Source: Paenibacillus mellifer (lineage in GTDB: Bacteria > Bacillota > Bacilli > Paenibacillales > Paenibacillaceae). From it: a DNA stretch of 64,000 bases. Shown in pieces: positions 8,960-18,393 of this stretch. The notes beneath the pieces were generated by a model. It had not been told where the DNA came from. It ran no database searches and was given only the letters and a program-made list of their open reading frames with translations. The stretch spans positions 62,001 to 126,000 of the forward strand of contig NZ_JALPRK010000001.1 in the NCBI RefSeq assembly GCF_023195895.1. The letters are read 5' to 3'. Both the position numbers and the translations under genes were made by a program. Numbering within the stretch: position 1 is the stretch's first letter; each line of letters opens with the position of its first letter.

Positions 8960-10200
8960 AGCCAGTCCTCACCAACTCCCGCGCGGTTTCCGCAGGACCG
9001 GCGCTAGCACGCCCAGCTAAAGTGCTGCTCTTGGTCAATTCGTTGAATGCGCTCGGGAATACCTTGTCCAACATTTTCATCAATGTGTATTGGTACAAGT
9101 TGACGAACGATATGTCACAGACGTTGCTGTTCAACCTGGCTTCTTACATGGTTTGGCTGCCGTCGTTCATACTGGCTGGTTGGCTCAGCAAGCGCGTGGA
9201 CCGCACGAAACCGCTGTGGATTGGCAGCGTGGTGCAAATGCTGTTTTACGTCGCCGTGCTTCTGCTCGGGAGCGAATCGCCGCAGTTTCTGTTACCGCTC
9301 GGATTGATGTACGGGATCGGCCAGGGCTTCTACTGGATGTCGATGAACGTCTTATCCATCGACGTGACCGAGGCCGGCAACCGCAATTGGTTCAACGGCA
9401 TCAACGGCGCGGCTGGCGCGCTGACGGGGATGGCCGGGCCACTGATCGCCGGCGCGCTGGTCGAATCGCTGCCGGCGCTGGCCGGTTACGCCACCGTGTT
9501 CCTTGCCAGCTTGCTATGCTTTGCGTTATCGCTGGGGGCGGCGCTGTTGCTGCCGAAGCAGGCCGCCGCCGGCGTCTTTGAATGGCGCAGCCTGCTGGGG
9601 GTGCTGCGCCATCGGGAGTGGCGCTACCTCAGTTGTGCCTTTGTTGGCGTAGCCTTCCGCGACGGCGTGCTGGCGATCGCGATCTGGCTTTGGGTGTTCC
9701 TCGCGACTGGCAGCGAGAACGCCACCGGCCGGTTTGCTTTCGCCACGACGCTGCTCTCCGTCGCCAGCTTCTACCTGATCGGCCGGTTCGGACGCGATCG
9801 TTACCGTTGGCGTTACCTTGTCCTCGGCGCTTTGCTGATGGGGGTGTCCCTGCTCGGAATCACCTTGCATCTGGCGGCTTGGACGCTTGTATTGTATGGC
9901 GTGATCAGCTCGGTCGCCCGGCCCTTCTTCGACACGCCGTTTAATACGCTAACCTTTAATGCGGTCAACCGTTGGGACCAGGGGGGGCGGCTCCGCATCG
10001 AGTTGATGGTGTGGCGGGAAGCGGCCCTTAGTGTTGGGCGTATCACCGGGGTAGCACTGCTGTACGGGATCTACCGATGGGGGGCGGACGGGCTCGAAGC
10101 AAGTTTATCGCTCTTCCTTGTCGCGGTTATTGCAATCGGGCTGCTGCCGCTCCTTTTTATCCAGCGGGCGATGGAGGTGCAGGAGGATGAGGAGAGCTAA
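8956..10200 (+). CDS. MFS transporter
   Basis: A 414-residue membrane protein with about 12 hydrophobic segments. The loop between helices 2 and 3 (GWLSKRVDRTKPLWIGS) is a diverged form of the MFS motif. ATG 8956 overlaps the PHP gene stop by four bases, so the two are translationally coupled. It may export a metabolite or import a second substrate for the operon; the family cannot be resolved further by eye. It is the last gene of the LacI-led operon. No clear forward terminator follows in the 170 bp before the opposing pseudogene's hairpin. Confidence 0.85.
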   Translation: MKPVLTNSRAVSAGPALARPAKVLLLVNSLNALGNTLSNIFINVYWYKLTNDMSQTLLFNLASYMVWLPSFILAGWLSKRVDRTKPLWIGSVVQMLFYVAVLLLGSESPQFLLPLGLMYGIGQGFYWMSMNVLSIDVTEAGNRNWFNGINGAAGALTGMAGPLIAGALVESLPALAGYATVFLASLLCFALSLGAALLLPKQAAAGVFEWRSLLGVLRHREWRYLSCAFVGVAFRDGVLAIAIWLWVFLATGSENATGRFAFATTLLSVASFYLIGRFGRDRYRWRYLVLGALLMGVSLLGITLHLAAWTLVLYGVISSVARPFFDTPFNTLTFNAVNRWDQGGRLRIELMVWREAALSVGRITGVALLYGIYRWGADGLEASLSLFLVAVIAIGLLPLLFIQRAMEVQEDEES

Positions 10201-10376
10201 AGTGTTGTTGGGGGGCAGGTTCAGGCCTGTCGTTCGCCCGCTTTGCAGGATGATCCCGTTTGATCAGCTTGGAGTAAGAGGAAAGCTAGTTTGGCGCCGG
10301 ATGAACAGATCTGGACGTTGTTGGAACATTAATAAGCTATTTTTGGTCTCCCTGACCAAAGGGGATAATCATGAAA

Positions 10377-10426
10377 AGAGGGACCAAGAGGCGATTGATC
10401 GAATCGCCCTCCCTCTTCGTCCCTAA
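10377..10426 (-). terminator. Terminator of the HTH-methyltransferase remnant
   Basis: Read on the minus strand, AGGGAC pairs with GTCCCT and the inner GGCGATT pairs with AATCGCC; the hairpin ends in CTTTT. It begins two bases after the remnant's stop codon. The 176 bp between it and the MFS gene hold nothing I recognise. Confidence 0.6.
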
Positions 10427-10428
10427 AA

Positions 10429-10904
10429 CTACCCGCCCACCTTTTGCGCGGCAATCTTCGCCATTGCGTGTTGGTGAGGGACGCCGGAGGAGTTGCAGTC
10501 GAATACAACCTCGGCGCTGTCCCGGATCAGCCAGTCGCGGTATAACGCGAGTAACTCGCCGGAATGCCACGGGTAGGCAAAGGGCTCGTTCTCCGGCGGC
10601 GGGGCGATGAAAGGTTTCTGCACGAACACGTTAAACACGTGTAAGCCGCCATCTCGGGTATAACGTTGGTAACCCGCGAAGACGTCCGCCCGCTCCTCCG
10701 CCGGGAGATAATGCAATACGCCGCTCGAATGTAAAATATCGAATTCTGTATTAGCAGGGTGATATCAGGCATTGTTTGGGCATTTTCCCATTTGGAGATG
10801 GCTTGAAAGGACAAGCCAAGTTTCTGAGCCAGCTCGTCCTGAGTTAGTCCTTTTTCCTTACGGTACCGGATGATCGTGCGGGCCAATTGTTCTTTCATTT
10901 GCAT
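10429..10904 (-). pseudogene. XRE-HTH / TehB-like methyltransferase with internal deletion
   Basis: The 5' part encodes an XRE helix-turn-helix of about 45 residues (RYRKEKGLTQDELAQKLG, then ISKWENAQTMPDITLL) behind AAGGAG. Right after DITLL the matching frame jumps: the next recognisable sequence, in another frame, is EFDILHSSGVLHYLPAEER, continuing to GLHVFNVFVQKPF and VFDCNSSGVPHQHAM. That is the C-terminal half of a TehB-like SAM-dependent methyltransferase. In intact relatives a linker and the SAM-binding core lie between these parts, so a segment is missing and the join near 10740-10752 is out of frame. The remaining product could not bind SAM. The HTH part would still be made with an unrelated tail. 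Confidence 0.8.
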
Positions 10905-10966
10905 CACGCTCCTTGATATCCCTATTGTAGGGGGCAACCACGAAACCGTTCAATAACCCGTTCTTA

Positions 10967-11005
10967 GAAAAAAACGCCCGGCTCAACCATCGGTTGAGTC
11001 GGGCG
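10967..11005 (-). terminator. Strong terminator of the cellulase remnant
   Basis: On the minus strand CGCCCGACTCAACC pairs, with one mismatch, with GGTTGAGCCGGGCG and is followed by seven T residues. It lies 18 bp after the remnant's stop and is well preserved although the gene is broken. Confidence 0.9.
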
Positions 11006-11023
11006 CCTGATCGCTTACTTATC

Positions 11024-11402
11024 TTACTCCGCTACGGCTGTGCCGGTTTTAGTCAGCTTGTAGCTGACGATCTCCCCGCTCCAGAAGTGGAACTTCAGCG
11101 TCACCTCGCCGTCCTTCACCTCTTTGAAGAATTCTGGCAGCAGCTTGATTTGTCCGGACACCAGGTCCGCATAAACGTATAAGGCGGTGAGTGAATTGCC
11201 GTTCAAGTTTAGCTTGATCTTGATATCCTCGATCTCCGCACCTTTCCGGACATACACGAGATCGGGTTTCGGCGGTCGCGACCCGTTTCTTCCAACTCGC
11301 CTTCATCAACTGATACAACTCTTCGTCTGACCACTTGTAAGACACTCGGCCGAAATGCTGGCCATTATCCCACAGCATAACTAATGTGTTGTAAACGTTA
11401 TC
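11024..11402 (-). pseudogene. GH5 cellulase C-terminal remnant with CBM_X2 domain
   Basis: The fragment starts at about FDNVYNTLVMLWDNGQHFGR and continues WSDEELYQLMKASW, the end of a family 5 endoglucanase barrel. After a frameshift the sequence reads DLVYVRKGAEIEDIKIKLNL and NGNSLTALY, a CBM_X2-type carbohydrate-binding domain. The frames are rejoined by removing one C from the CCC run (GGG at 11264-11266 on the plus strand). Everything upstream, including the catalytic residues and signal peptide, is absent; a stop codon lies just before the conserved part. This is a decayed secreted cellulase whose terminator survives. Confidence 0.8.
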
Positions 11403-11440
11403 AAACTAGGAGTAATTTCATGGCTAAATTGGATAAACTC

Positions 11441-12106
11441 TCATTTCCTGCGCCAGGCCATGAAATACAGGGGGCGCTTCCCGATGACCGAAGGGGTGTG
11501 CAACCATTTGACGATTCGAGTGGACAACCATTGACAGAGCAAGGCTTGAATGATGATTTTCCAATCGATAACGATCGCGGTGAGGAGAAATATGCCACCG
11601 TTCATCCAAAATAACGCAGATCCGGGGTTGATCCGCTTCCGCTTGGCAATGGCGAGCGCAACGAAGCCGATTCCGCCGTTCGTCACCCGTTCTCGAAACA
11701 GGATGGAGATGCCGATACCTAGAAAGAGAGAACCGATGAGCAGGTTAACCCATACGTTGGCAAAGGGGCTATGGAAGTACACTTCAAAATAGTTGACCGA
11801 TACCGAGGTCACCGTGATGACCATGATTGTTCCTATTGCGCTGATCCGCCCCAAGTAATGGACGGCGAAGAGAAGAAAGGAGATATTGGTCAGCCATAAG
11901 CCAAGGCTCATCGGCATCCCGAACCAGTAGTTGAGTAGCACGGCGATTCCCGCGCCACCGCCGGATGGGATCGAATGGGGAAACAGGAATACCCCCATGG
12001 CGAAACCTTGAATTAAGGAGCCTGCGAAGATATGGGCGCTCTTTTGGTATAAACGGCGTAGAAAATAAGCCCGGGCCGGGGCGCGTTTCGTCGACACGAA
12101 AATCAT
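11441..12106 (-). CDS. YitT family membrane protein
   Basis: A 221-residue hydrophobic protein with about five transmembrane segments. It includes the YitT signatures SLIQGFAMGVFLFPHSIPSG and LLIGSLFLGIGISILFRERV with a following NGGIGFVALAI. B. subtilis YitT-type proteins usually run to about 280 residues with a cytoplasmic DUF2179 domain; here the C-terminus stops about 20 residues after the last helix, so that domain is missing. Molecular function is unknown for the family. ATG 12106 is very close to GAAGG, and GTG 12097 is a reasonable alternative start. It stands alone, convergent with nothing and divergent from the kinase gene. Confidence 0.85.
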   Translation of the reverse strand: MIFVSTKRAPARAYFLRRLYQKSAHIFAGSLIQGFAMGVFLFPHSIPSGGGAGIAVLLNYWFGMPMSLGLWLTNISFLLFAVHYLGRISAIGTIMVITVTSVSVNYFEVYFHSPFANVWVNLLIGSLFLGIGISILFRERVTNGGIGFVALAIAKRKRINPGSALFWMNGGIFLLTAIVIDWKIIIQALLCQWLSTRIVKWLHTPSVIGKRPLYFMAWRRK

Positions 12107-12298
12107 CCTTCAGGAAGATAGAATGGCAGGCTAGTCCTGCTTCTACAGCCTATGCGCCTAAACAGTCGGGCATGCCAAAGACACATTCGTGATCCACGTT
12201 TTATTGCCGGAGAAAAAGGGTTTATGGAGTGAAATATGGAATAAAAGGGATATACATAACAGGGTGAAACCCAATCAGCCGATGAAGGGTGAGCGCGC

Positions 12299-13588
12299 AT
12301 GACCATTCTTAAAGATATTATTCTTCAGCTCTTCTTTGCCCATATGCCGTTTGTCATGTATAGCGTGTACTATCGGGATCAGTCCAAGAATTACACGCAA
12401 AAATTTATTGCGATCACTAGCATGATTTGTTTGTTCATTTCGATGACTTTCGGGGCTAGCGTGGTTAGCGGCTATTTTTACGACATTAGGTATACCATCA
12501 TGTTTTTTGGCTTGATCTTTGGAGGCTTGCAAACGGGGTTCGCTCTCTTAGCGGAATTTGTTCTGTACCGTTTTTATATCGGGGGCGACGGTACGTTCAT
12601 TGCGATGGTGATCATGTTGGTGACTTTCACGGGTTCTTTCCTGCTTTACCGTATTTATCAGAAAAGTGAACGGAAATCACTGGTTTTGTTGTTGGCGGGT
12701 ATGTTCTTCTCTGTAACGCCGCTTCTGTTCGTGTATCTGGAAAATCCGCAATCGGTCATTCATAACTTGAGCTTTCACTTACTAGTCATTCCGATGCAGA
12801 ATTTGGTGGGCTGCTGGCTGCTGATTACTTTGTTTAGAAAAGCAGTCACGGATAAGGAGCTGTACATTAGCTATGGGCAACACGAGCGGGTGCGGGCCAT
12901 TAGCCACGTCGCGGCTTCGTTAGTCCATGAGGTGCGGAATCCGTTGACCGCGGTGAAGGGATTTCTTACGCTGATCCGCGACGGCGTAACGGACCGCGGG
13001 CGGATTGAACGCTATATTGAAATCTGCATGAGTGAAATTGCCCGGACGGAATATATCCTGTCTGAATATCTGGCCATTTCCAAGCCGATTGGCGATAAGC
13101 AGGAACCCACCGATCTTGAGGAGTTGCTCCGGATCACGAAGGATGTCATGAGCCCGTATGCTAACATGCACAACGTGCTGCTTGAAATCAGTCATCCTCC
13201 GGAGCCGGTATGGATTCTCGCCAATCCCGATAAAATGAAGCAAGTGCTCGTTAATTTTATCAAAAACGCCGTAGAAGCGTGCGCCGAAGTGCCGCATACC
13301 CGCGGTAAGGTTACTTTGCGGCTGCAGGTCGCAGCTCGCAAGGTCACGTTAACCATTCAGGATAACGGGGTCGGCATGACCGAAGAACAAGCGAAACGGT
13401 TGGGTTCGATCTATTTTTCCACCAAATCTTCCGGAACAGGGCTCGGCATGACCTTCTCCTACCAAGCGATCCTCTCTTTCGGCGGAACGGTGAATGTGCA
13501 AAGCGAACCCGGTGCGGGAACGAAGTTTACGATTCGTTTACCAGTGTATACCCGAGATGTAGAGGCAAGGGAGGGTGTTGAAGCTTGA
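12299..13588 (+). CDS. Membrane sensor histidine kinase, KinB-like
   Basis: A 429-residue protein has about six N-terminal transmembrane helices (residues 5-190) of the 5TMR-LYT kind. The H-box ASLVHEVRNPLTAVKGFL has the phospho-accepting His at residue 210, and the ATPase domain has NFIKNAVEAC, DNGVGMTEEQ and GTGLGMTFSY. Length and layout resemble B. subtilis KinB, one of the kinases that feed phosphate into the sporulation phosphorelay. No response regulator gene is adjacent, which fits a phosphorelay kinase. Its stop overlaps the start of a PstS-like gene by four bases, so the two products probably work together. The signal is unknown. Confidence 0.87.
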   Translation: MTILKDIILQLFFAHMPFVMYSVYYRDQSKNYTQKFIAITSMICLFISMTFGASVVSGYFYDIRYTIMFFGLIFGGLQTGFALLAEFVLYRFYIGGDGTFIAMVIMLVTFTGSFLLYRIYQKSERKSLVLLLAGMFFSVTPLLFVYLENPQSVIHNLSFHLLVIPMQNLVGCWLLITLFRKAVTDKELYISYGQHERVRAISHVAASLVHEVRNPLTAVKGFLTLIRDGVTDRGRIERYIEICMSEIARTEYILSEYLAISKPIGDKQEPTDLEELLRITKDVMSPYANMHNVLLEISHPPEPVWILANPDKMKQVLVNFIKNAVEACAEVPHTRGKVTLRLQVAARKVTLTIQDNGVGMTEEQAKRLGSIYFSTKSSGTGLGMTFSYQAILSFGGTVNVQSEPGAGTKFTIRLPVYTRDVEAREGVEA

Positions 13589-14763
13589 GCAAGCAAGGCG
13601 GAGAACTTGTAGGGAAAATCGTGTTGTTCGTTTTATTATCCGGCGTGATTCTATTTCTCGGATTTTTTGCCGGATTGATCGTTTCCTTCTCAGGAGGGGC
13701 GATATTCTATGCACCTCTGGTGCTGGTCGCGACGGCTGTATTGGTCCTATTTCTGGCCTTCTTCTTATTCTTGCCGACACGACACCGGCGCAAGGTGTAT
13801 GTATCGCTGCTTGCTGTCGTTGTCTTGGGAGGCTTGACGACGGCGGGTTACGAGCTCCGCGAGGCGTACCATAACCGGATTCCGGTTCTCAGCGACCAGG
13901 AAGTGAATATGGAGCCGTACCGGCCGTTTGAGGATACAGGCAAGCTGGCGTTGCTGCCGGAACCGTCGAAATTGACAATAACGAAGGATCTGCCGCGGCT
14001 TGACGGGGCAACGGCGCTCTATCCGCTGTATGCTGCATTTGCGCAGGCGGTATATCCGCGCCAAGAATACGATCTTTATCAGAGTGAGGTTATGGTGAAT
14101 ACAACGCCCGTAGCTTATAAGAATCTGATCGAAGGCCGAGCGGATCTCATCTTTGTCGCTGCGCCTTCAGAAGGGCAGAAGGCCGCCGCCCGCAAGCAAG
14201 GCAAGGAATTGAAGTTCACCCCCATTGGCCGCGAGGCGTTTGTCTTCTTTGTCAACGCGTCCAATCCGGTGACCGAATTAACCACGGAGCAGATTCGCGG
14301 GATCTACTCGGGAGAAATCACTCGCTGGAGCGAAGTGGGGGGTGAGGGAGGAAACATTCGGGCGTTTCAGCGGCCGGAGGATAGCGGTAGCCAATCAATG
14401 CTGGTTCGGGTGATGGACGGCCGGGAGCTGGCTAAACCTCCCAAGGAGGATGTCGAATCCGGGATGGGCGGTATCATTTCGCGGACCGCGGATTACCGCA
14501 ATTACAAAAACGCGTTGGGGTATTCGTTCCTTTTTTATGCTACGGAAATGGTGAGGAATGGGAATATCTGCCTGCTGAGTATTGACGGTGTGAAGCCGGA
14601 GCGGGCAACGATCGCCAGCGGCGAATACCCGCTAGCGGCGGAGTTCTACGCGGTAACGGCGGGCAGCGACAATCCGAATGTGGAGAAGCTGATCGATTGG
14701 ATTTTGTCCCCGCAAGGTCAGTATTTAGTGGAACAAACGGGTTATACCCCCCTCTCTCCTTAG
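13585..14763 (+). CDS. Membrane-anchored PstS-like substrate-binding protein
   Basis: A 392-residue protein with three N-terminal hydrophobic segments (about residues 10-34, 36-64 and 70-91), then a PstS-type binding domain from about residue 120. Family features are DGATALYPLYAAFAQAVYP and NPVTELTTEQIRGIYSGEIT. PstS proteins bind phosphate outside the membrane for uptake, but ordinary PstS has a lipoprotein signal and neighbours pstCAB; neither is present. The TTG start lies inside the kinase stop (TTGA), giving tight coupling. I infer that it is a sensory binding protein for the upstream kinase rather than a transporter component. The ligand, phosphate or otherwise, is not certain. Confidence 0.82.
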   Translation: MSKQGGELVGKIVLFVLLSGVILFLGFFAGLIVSFSGGAIFYAPLVLVATAVLVLFLAFFLFLPTRHRRKVYVSLLAVVVLGGLTTAGYELREAYHNRIPVLSDQEVNMEPYRPFEDTGKLALLPEPSKLTITKDLPRLDGATALYPLYAAFAQAVYPRQEYDLYQSEVMVNTTPVAYKNLIEGRADLIFVAAPSEGQKAAARKQGKELKFTPIGREAFVFFVNASNPVTELTTEQIRGIYSGEITRWSEVGGEGGNIRAFQRPEDSGSQSMLVRVMDGRELAKPPKEDVESGMGGIISRTADYRNYKNALGYSFLFYATEMVRNGNICLLSIDGVKPERATIASGEYPLAAEFYAVTAGSDNPNVEKLIDWILSPQGQYLVEQTGYTPLSP

Positions 14764-14769
14764 AACATA

Positions 14770-14837
14770 TTGACACTCGAATTCCAGATCGATAAACTAA
14801 AACATAGGAATTAGCACTCTGTCCCTCAGAGTGCTAA
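14770..14837 (+). promoter_or_regulatory. htpG promoter with perfect CIRCE operator
   Basis: TTGACA at 14770-14775 and TAAACT at 14793-14798 are 17 nt apart. Downstream, 14811-14837 reads TTAGCACTC-N9-GAGTGCTAA, which matches the CIRCE consensus at all 18 arm positions. CIRCE is bound by the heat-shock repressor HrcA. Its place just after the expected start site means HrcA would block htpG transcription. Confidence 0.95.
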
Positions 14838-14884
14838 TATATTGTTAGACAAGTTAACCCATGCGGCGAAAGGAGATTTGTTTC

Positions 14885-16765
14885 ATGGCGAAAAAACAGT
14901 TTAAAGCCGAATCCAAAAGATTGCTGGAAATGATGATCAACTCGATTTATACGCAGAGGGAGATTTTCCTGCGCGAGCTGATTTCGAACGCCAGCGATGC
15001 CATCGATAAAATTTATTACCGGGCGTTAACCGATGACCAGCTGGTATTTAACAAGGATGATTATTTTATCAAGATCAAGGCGGACAAGGAAACCCGTACC
15101 TTGACGATTTCCGATACCGGTATTGGGATGACGAAGGACGAGATGGAGAACAACCTTGGCATTATTGCCAACAGCGGCTCGTTTGCATTCAAGAACGAAA
15201 ACGAGCTGAAGGACGGCCATAACATCATCGGGCAGTTCGGCGTTGGCTTCTATTCCGCGTTTATGGTCGCGGACGTGGTTACCGTTATCAGCCGGGCGCT
15301 GGGCTCGGATGAAGCCTATAAGTGGGAATCCCGGGGAGCTGACGGGTATACGGTTGAGCTGTGCGAGAAGGCGGAGGTCGGCACAGACATTATTTTGCAG
15401 ATCAAAGAGAACACTGAAGACGACCAATACGACGAATACCTCGAGGAATATCGGTTGAAGTCGATCGTGAAGAAGTACTCCGATTTCATCCGCTACCCGA
15501 TTAAAATGGACGTCACGGGCAGCCGGCCGAAGGAAGGCAGCGAAGGCGAATACGAGTCGTATACGGAAGAGCAGACCGTGAACAGCATGGTGCCGATCTG
15601 GCGCAAGAACAAATCCGAACTGACGGACGAGGACTATGAGAACTTTTATATGGAAAAACGTTACGGGTTCGACAAACCGGTATCGCATATCCATATCAAG
15701 GCGGATGGCGCGGTCGTATACAATGCGATTTTGTACATTCCGGAGACGACGCCGTTTGACTATTACACCAAGGAATACGAAAAAGGGCTGGAGCTGTATT
15801 CAAACGGCGTGCTGATCATGAACAAATGCGCCGACCTGCTGCCGGACTATTTCAGCTTCGTCAAAGGGATGGTAGATTCTGAGGATCTCTCGCTCAACAT
15901 TTCGCGGGAAATGCTGCAGCATGACCGTCAGTTGAAGGCGATCGCGAAAAATATTCAGAGCAAGATCAAGAGCCAATTGCAGACGCTGCTTAAGGATGGG
16001 CGCGACAAATACGAGAAGTTTTACGCTTCGTTTGGCCGTCAACTGAAGTTTGGCGTGTACAACGACTATGGGATGAACAAGGACGTGCTTCAGGATCTGC
16101 TGCTGTTCACTTCGTCCAAGGAGAAGAAGCTTGTCACGCTAGAAGAATACGTCTCCCGCATGTCGGAGGACCAAAAGTATATTTACTATGCCGCCGGCGA
16201 ATCGGTGGAACGTCTGGAGAAACTGCCGCAAACCGAGCTGGTGCTTGATAAAGGATATGAAATCTTGTATTTCACCGACGACATCGATGAGTTTGCGATC
16301 AAGATGATCATGAAATACAAGGACAAGGAATTCAAGTCGGTGTCGAGCGGCGACTTGGGCATCGAAGCCGAGGCTTCCGAAGACAAGGCCGATGCGGACG
16401 AGAACAAGGAATTGTTCGCGGCAATGAAGGACTTGCTGACAGGCAAGGTGAAGGAAGTCAAAGCATCCAAACGCCTGAAATCTCATCCGGTGTGCTTGTC
16501 GACGGAAGGCGAGCTGACGATCGAGATGGAAAAAGTGCTGAATGCGATGCCTGGCGCGGACGGGCAGTCGGTTAAAGCGGACAAGGTGCTGGAGCTCAAC
16601 GTGAACCATGACGTGTTCCAGTCGTTGAAGAAGGCTTACGACAGTGACAAAGAAAAGTTGGCTTTGTACACGAACCTGTTGTACAATCAGGCGCTCTTGA
16701 TCGAAGGATTGCCGGTGAGCGATCCGGTTGAATTTACGAACGACATTTGTAAAGTGATGGTGTAA
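14885..16765 (+). CDS. htpG: Chaperone protein HtpG (Hsp90)
   Basis: The 626-residue protein is a full-length bacterial Hsp90. The N-terminal ATPase shows [24 protein letters not shown] and [15 protein letters not shown]; the middle domain has [16 protein letters not shown]; the C-terminal dimerisation domain ends [11 protein letters not shown]. It is an ATP-dependent cytosolic chaperone acting late in folding, often with DnaK. I chose ATG 14885 because AAAGGAG lies nine bases before it; the in-frame ATG 14861 precedes that site. It is a single-gene unit with promoter, CIRCE and terminator. In B. subtilis htpG is not under HrcA, so the CIRCE here is a notable difference. Confidence 0.97.
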   Translation: MAKKQFKAESKRLLEMMINSIYTQREIFLRELISNASDAIDKIYYRALTDDQLVFNKDDYFIKIKADKETRTLTISDTGIGMTKDEMENNLGIIANSGSFAFKNENELKDGHNIIGQFGVGFYSAFMVADVVTVISRALGSDEAYKWESRGADGYTVELCEKAEVGTDIILQIKENTEDDQYDEYLEEYRLKSIVKKYSDFIRYPIKMDVTGSRPKEGSEGEYESYTEEQTVNSMVPIWRKNKSELTDEDYENFYMEKRYGFDKPVSHIHIKADGAVVYNAILYIPETTPFDYYTKEYEKGLELYSNGVLIMNKCADLLPDYFSFVKGMVDSEDLSLNISREMLQHDRQLKAIAKNIQSKIKSQLQTLLKDGRDKYEKFYASFGRQLKFGVYNDYGMNKDVLQDLLLFTSSKEKKLVTLEEYVSRMSEDQKYIYYAAGESVERLEKLPQTELVLDKGYEILYFTDDIDEFAIKMIMKYKDKEFKSVSSGDLGIEAEASEDKADADENKELFAAMKDLLTGKVKEVKASKRLKSHPVCLSTEGELTIEMEKVLNAMPGADGQSVKADKVLELNVNHDVFQSLKKAYDSDKEKLALYTNLLYNQALLIEGLPVSDPVEFTNDICKVMV

Positions 16766-16790
16766 GCGGGCAGGGGCCCGAAAGGATGGG

Positions 16791-16838
16791 AACCACCTTC
16801 TTGCGAAAAAGGCGAGAGGGTGGTTCTTTTGTTTTTGG
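16791..16838 (+). terminator. htpG terminator
   Basis: AACCACC pairs with GGTGGTT around a 20-nt loop that contains a weak inner stem, followed by CTTTTGTTTTT. It begins 25 bp after the htpG stop. Confidence 0.85.
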
Positions 16839-16876
16839 CTTGGAATGTGCCATCATGAGGGTGGGGGCGATATGTA

Positions 16877-18379
16877 GTGTTTAATGATTTCAAGCTCGTG
16901 GCCGAGACGCCGGTGTACGTGCAGGTGAAAAATTATATCAAACGTCTGATGATGCAAGGGGCTTTGCAGGCGGGTCAACGGCTTCCGTCGACACGGGAAC
17001 TGGCCGAGTTGCTGGGGGTTAGCCGGGGGAGCATCATTGCCGCTTACGAGGCATTGACCGACGAAGGACTCGCATACGCGGTTACGGGAAAGGGGAGCTT
17101 CGTGGCCGAGATGTCCACACCAGGAGCACATGCCATCCCGGCCTGGCGAATGAACTGGCATGAACGAATGAACCGGCAAGCCCGGTTGTCCGTGGAGCTC
17201 GATCATATGAAACGCAATCAGCCCGGCCTGCGGGCGAAGAAAGGCACCATTCTATTTACGAGCATCGCCCCTGACGAGCAGCTGTTTGATCTGGAGAACG
17301 TAAAGCGCGCTTTCCTGGATCGGATGGCGGTGGAAGGCCGTGTTCTATTGAACTACGGTTACGCCAAAGGATATAAACCGCTCATCGATTATCTGCTTAA
17401 ATATATGGAACACAAAGGCGTGGATCTAACGGGCAAGGATATGCTGATCACCAGTGGATTTACCGAAGGGCTGGACATCGTCCTGTCGGCGATCGGGCGG
17501 GACGGCGGTGCGGGCGGGCGCATGCTATGCGAAAATCCAACGCACCAGACCGCGATCAAAAATTTGCGGCGGCACGGGTTCGAGATCACCGGGATTCCGA
17601 TGGAGCCGGATGGCCTGGACTTGGCCGCGCTGGAGCGGGAGCTTCAGACACAGTCGTTCGACGGTGCGTTTCTGGTGCCGTCCTACCACAACCCAACCGG
17701 CATCGTGACATCCGCCGAGAAACGGCTGGCCCTGCTGGAGCTGCTTGGCCGCTACCGGGTGCCGGTCATCGAGGACGGGTTTAATGAAGAACTCAGGTAC
17801 ACCGGTTCCCATGTCGCGCCGTTGATTGCAATGGCAGGGCAGGGGAACGGGGTAGTCTATTTGGGGAGTTTCTCTAAGGTGTTATTCCCGGGCATCCGCG
17901 TAGGCTGGGTGCTGGCGGACCGTGAGCTGATCGAGGTGCTGGAGAGCGTCAAACGGGCGCGCAGCATTCATACTTCGACGCTGGACCAATCGCTGCTGTA
18001 TCAATATTTGTTGAACGGCAACCTGGAGAAGTACCTGAAGCGGGCCCGGGCCGAATATCGGCGGAAATACGAATGGACGAAAGCCTGCTGCGAGCGGGAT
18101 GTGCCGTATGCTCGGCTATCGGGCAGCGGGGGGCTGCATTTGTTCCTGGAGTTTCCGGATGGTTTTGATACGTGGGAGCTGCTGGAGCTTTGCGCGGATC
18201 AGGGTGTACTCTTTACGCCCGGAGATATGTTCTTCGTGGACGAAGGGGGACGGAACACGATGCGGATCGGGTTCTCGCGGGTGTCCGAGGAAGACATCGA
18301 GAAAGGGATTCGGGTGATTGGAGCTGCGGCGGCGAAGTTGTTAGAAGCGGTTAAGGAATGGGACTTGAACAACGGTTGA
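16877..18379 (+). CDS. MocR-type GntR/aminotransferase regulator, DdlR-like
   Basis: The 500-residue protein joins an N-terminal GntR winged helix (residues 1-75, with LPSTRELAELLGVSRGSI) to a fold-type I aminotransferase domain. The PLP lysine lies in GSFSKVLFPGIRVGW. MocR proteins use PLP to sense amino acids or amines and usually do not catalyse transamination. D-Ala-D-Ala ligase starts 14 bp downstream on the same strand. DdlR, a MocR protein of Brevibacillus brevis and Clostridioides difficile, activates ddl, so the same role is likely here. In this genome the two appear co-transcribed. The start is GTG 16877 after GGTGGGGGCG. Confidence 0.88.
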   Translation: MFNDFKLVAETPVYVQVKNYIKRLMMQGALQAGQRLPSTRELAELLGVSRGSIIAAYEALTDEGLAYAVTGKGSFVAEMSTPGAHAIPAWRMNWHERMNRQARLSVELDHMKRNQPGLRAKKGTILFTSIAPDEQLFDLENVKRAFLDRMAVEGRVLLNYGYAKGYKPLIDYLLKYMEHKGVDLTGKDMLITSGFTEGLDIVLSAIGRDGGAGGRMLCENPTHQTAIKNLRRHGFEITGIPMEPDGLDLAALERELQTQSFDGAFLVPSYHNPTGIVTSAEKRLALLELLGRYRVPVIEDGFNEELRYTGSHVAPLIAMAGQGNGVVYLGSFSKVLFPGIRVGWVLADRELIEVLESVKRARSIHTSTLDQSLLYQYLLNGNLEKYLKRARAEYRRKYEWTKACCERDVPYARLSGSGGLHLFLEFPDGFDTWELLELCADQGVLFTPGDMFFVDEGGRNTMRIGFSRVSEEDIEKGIRVIGAAAAKLLEAVKEWDLNNG

Positions 18380-18393
18380 AGGAGAGGAATTGG

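Noticed and set aside
10201..10376. Possible small gene or gene remnant between the MFS gene and the broken methyltransferase gene
   Set aside because: Short frames have no ribosome binding site and no recognisable motif.
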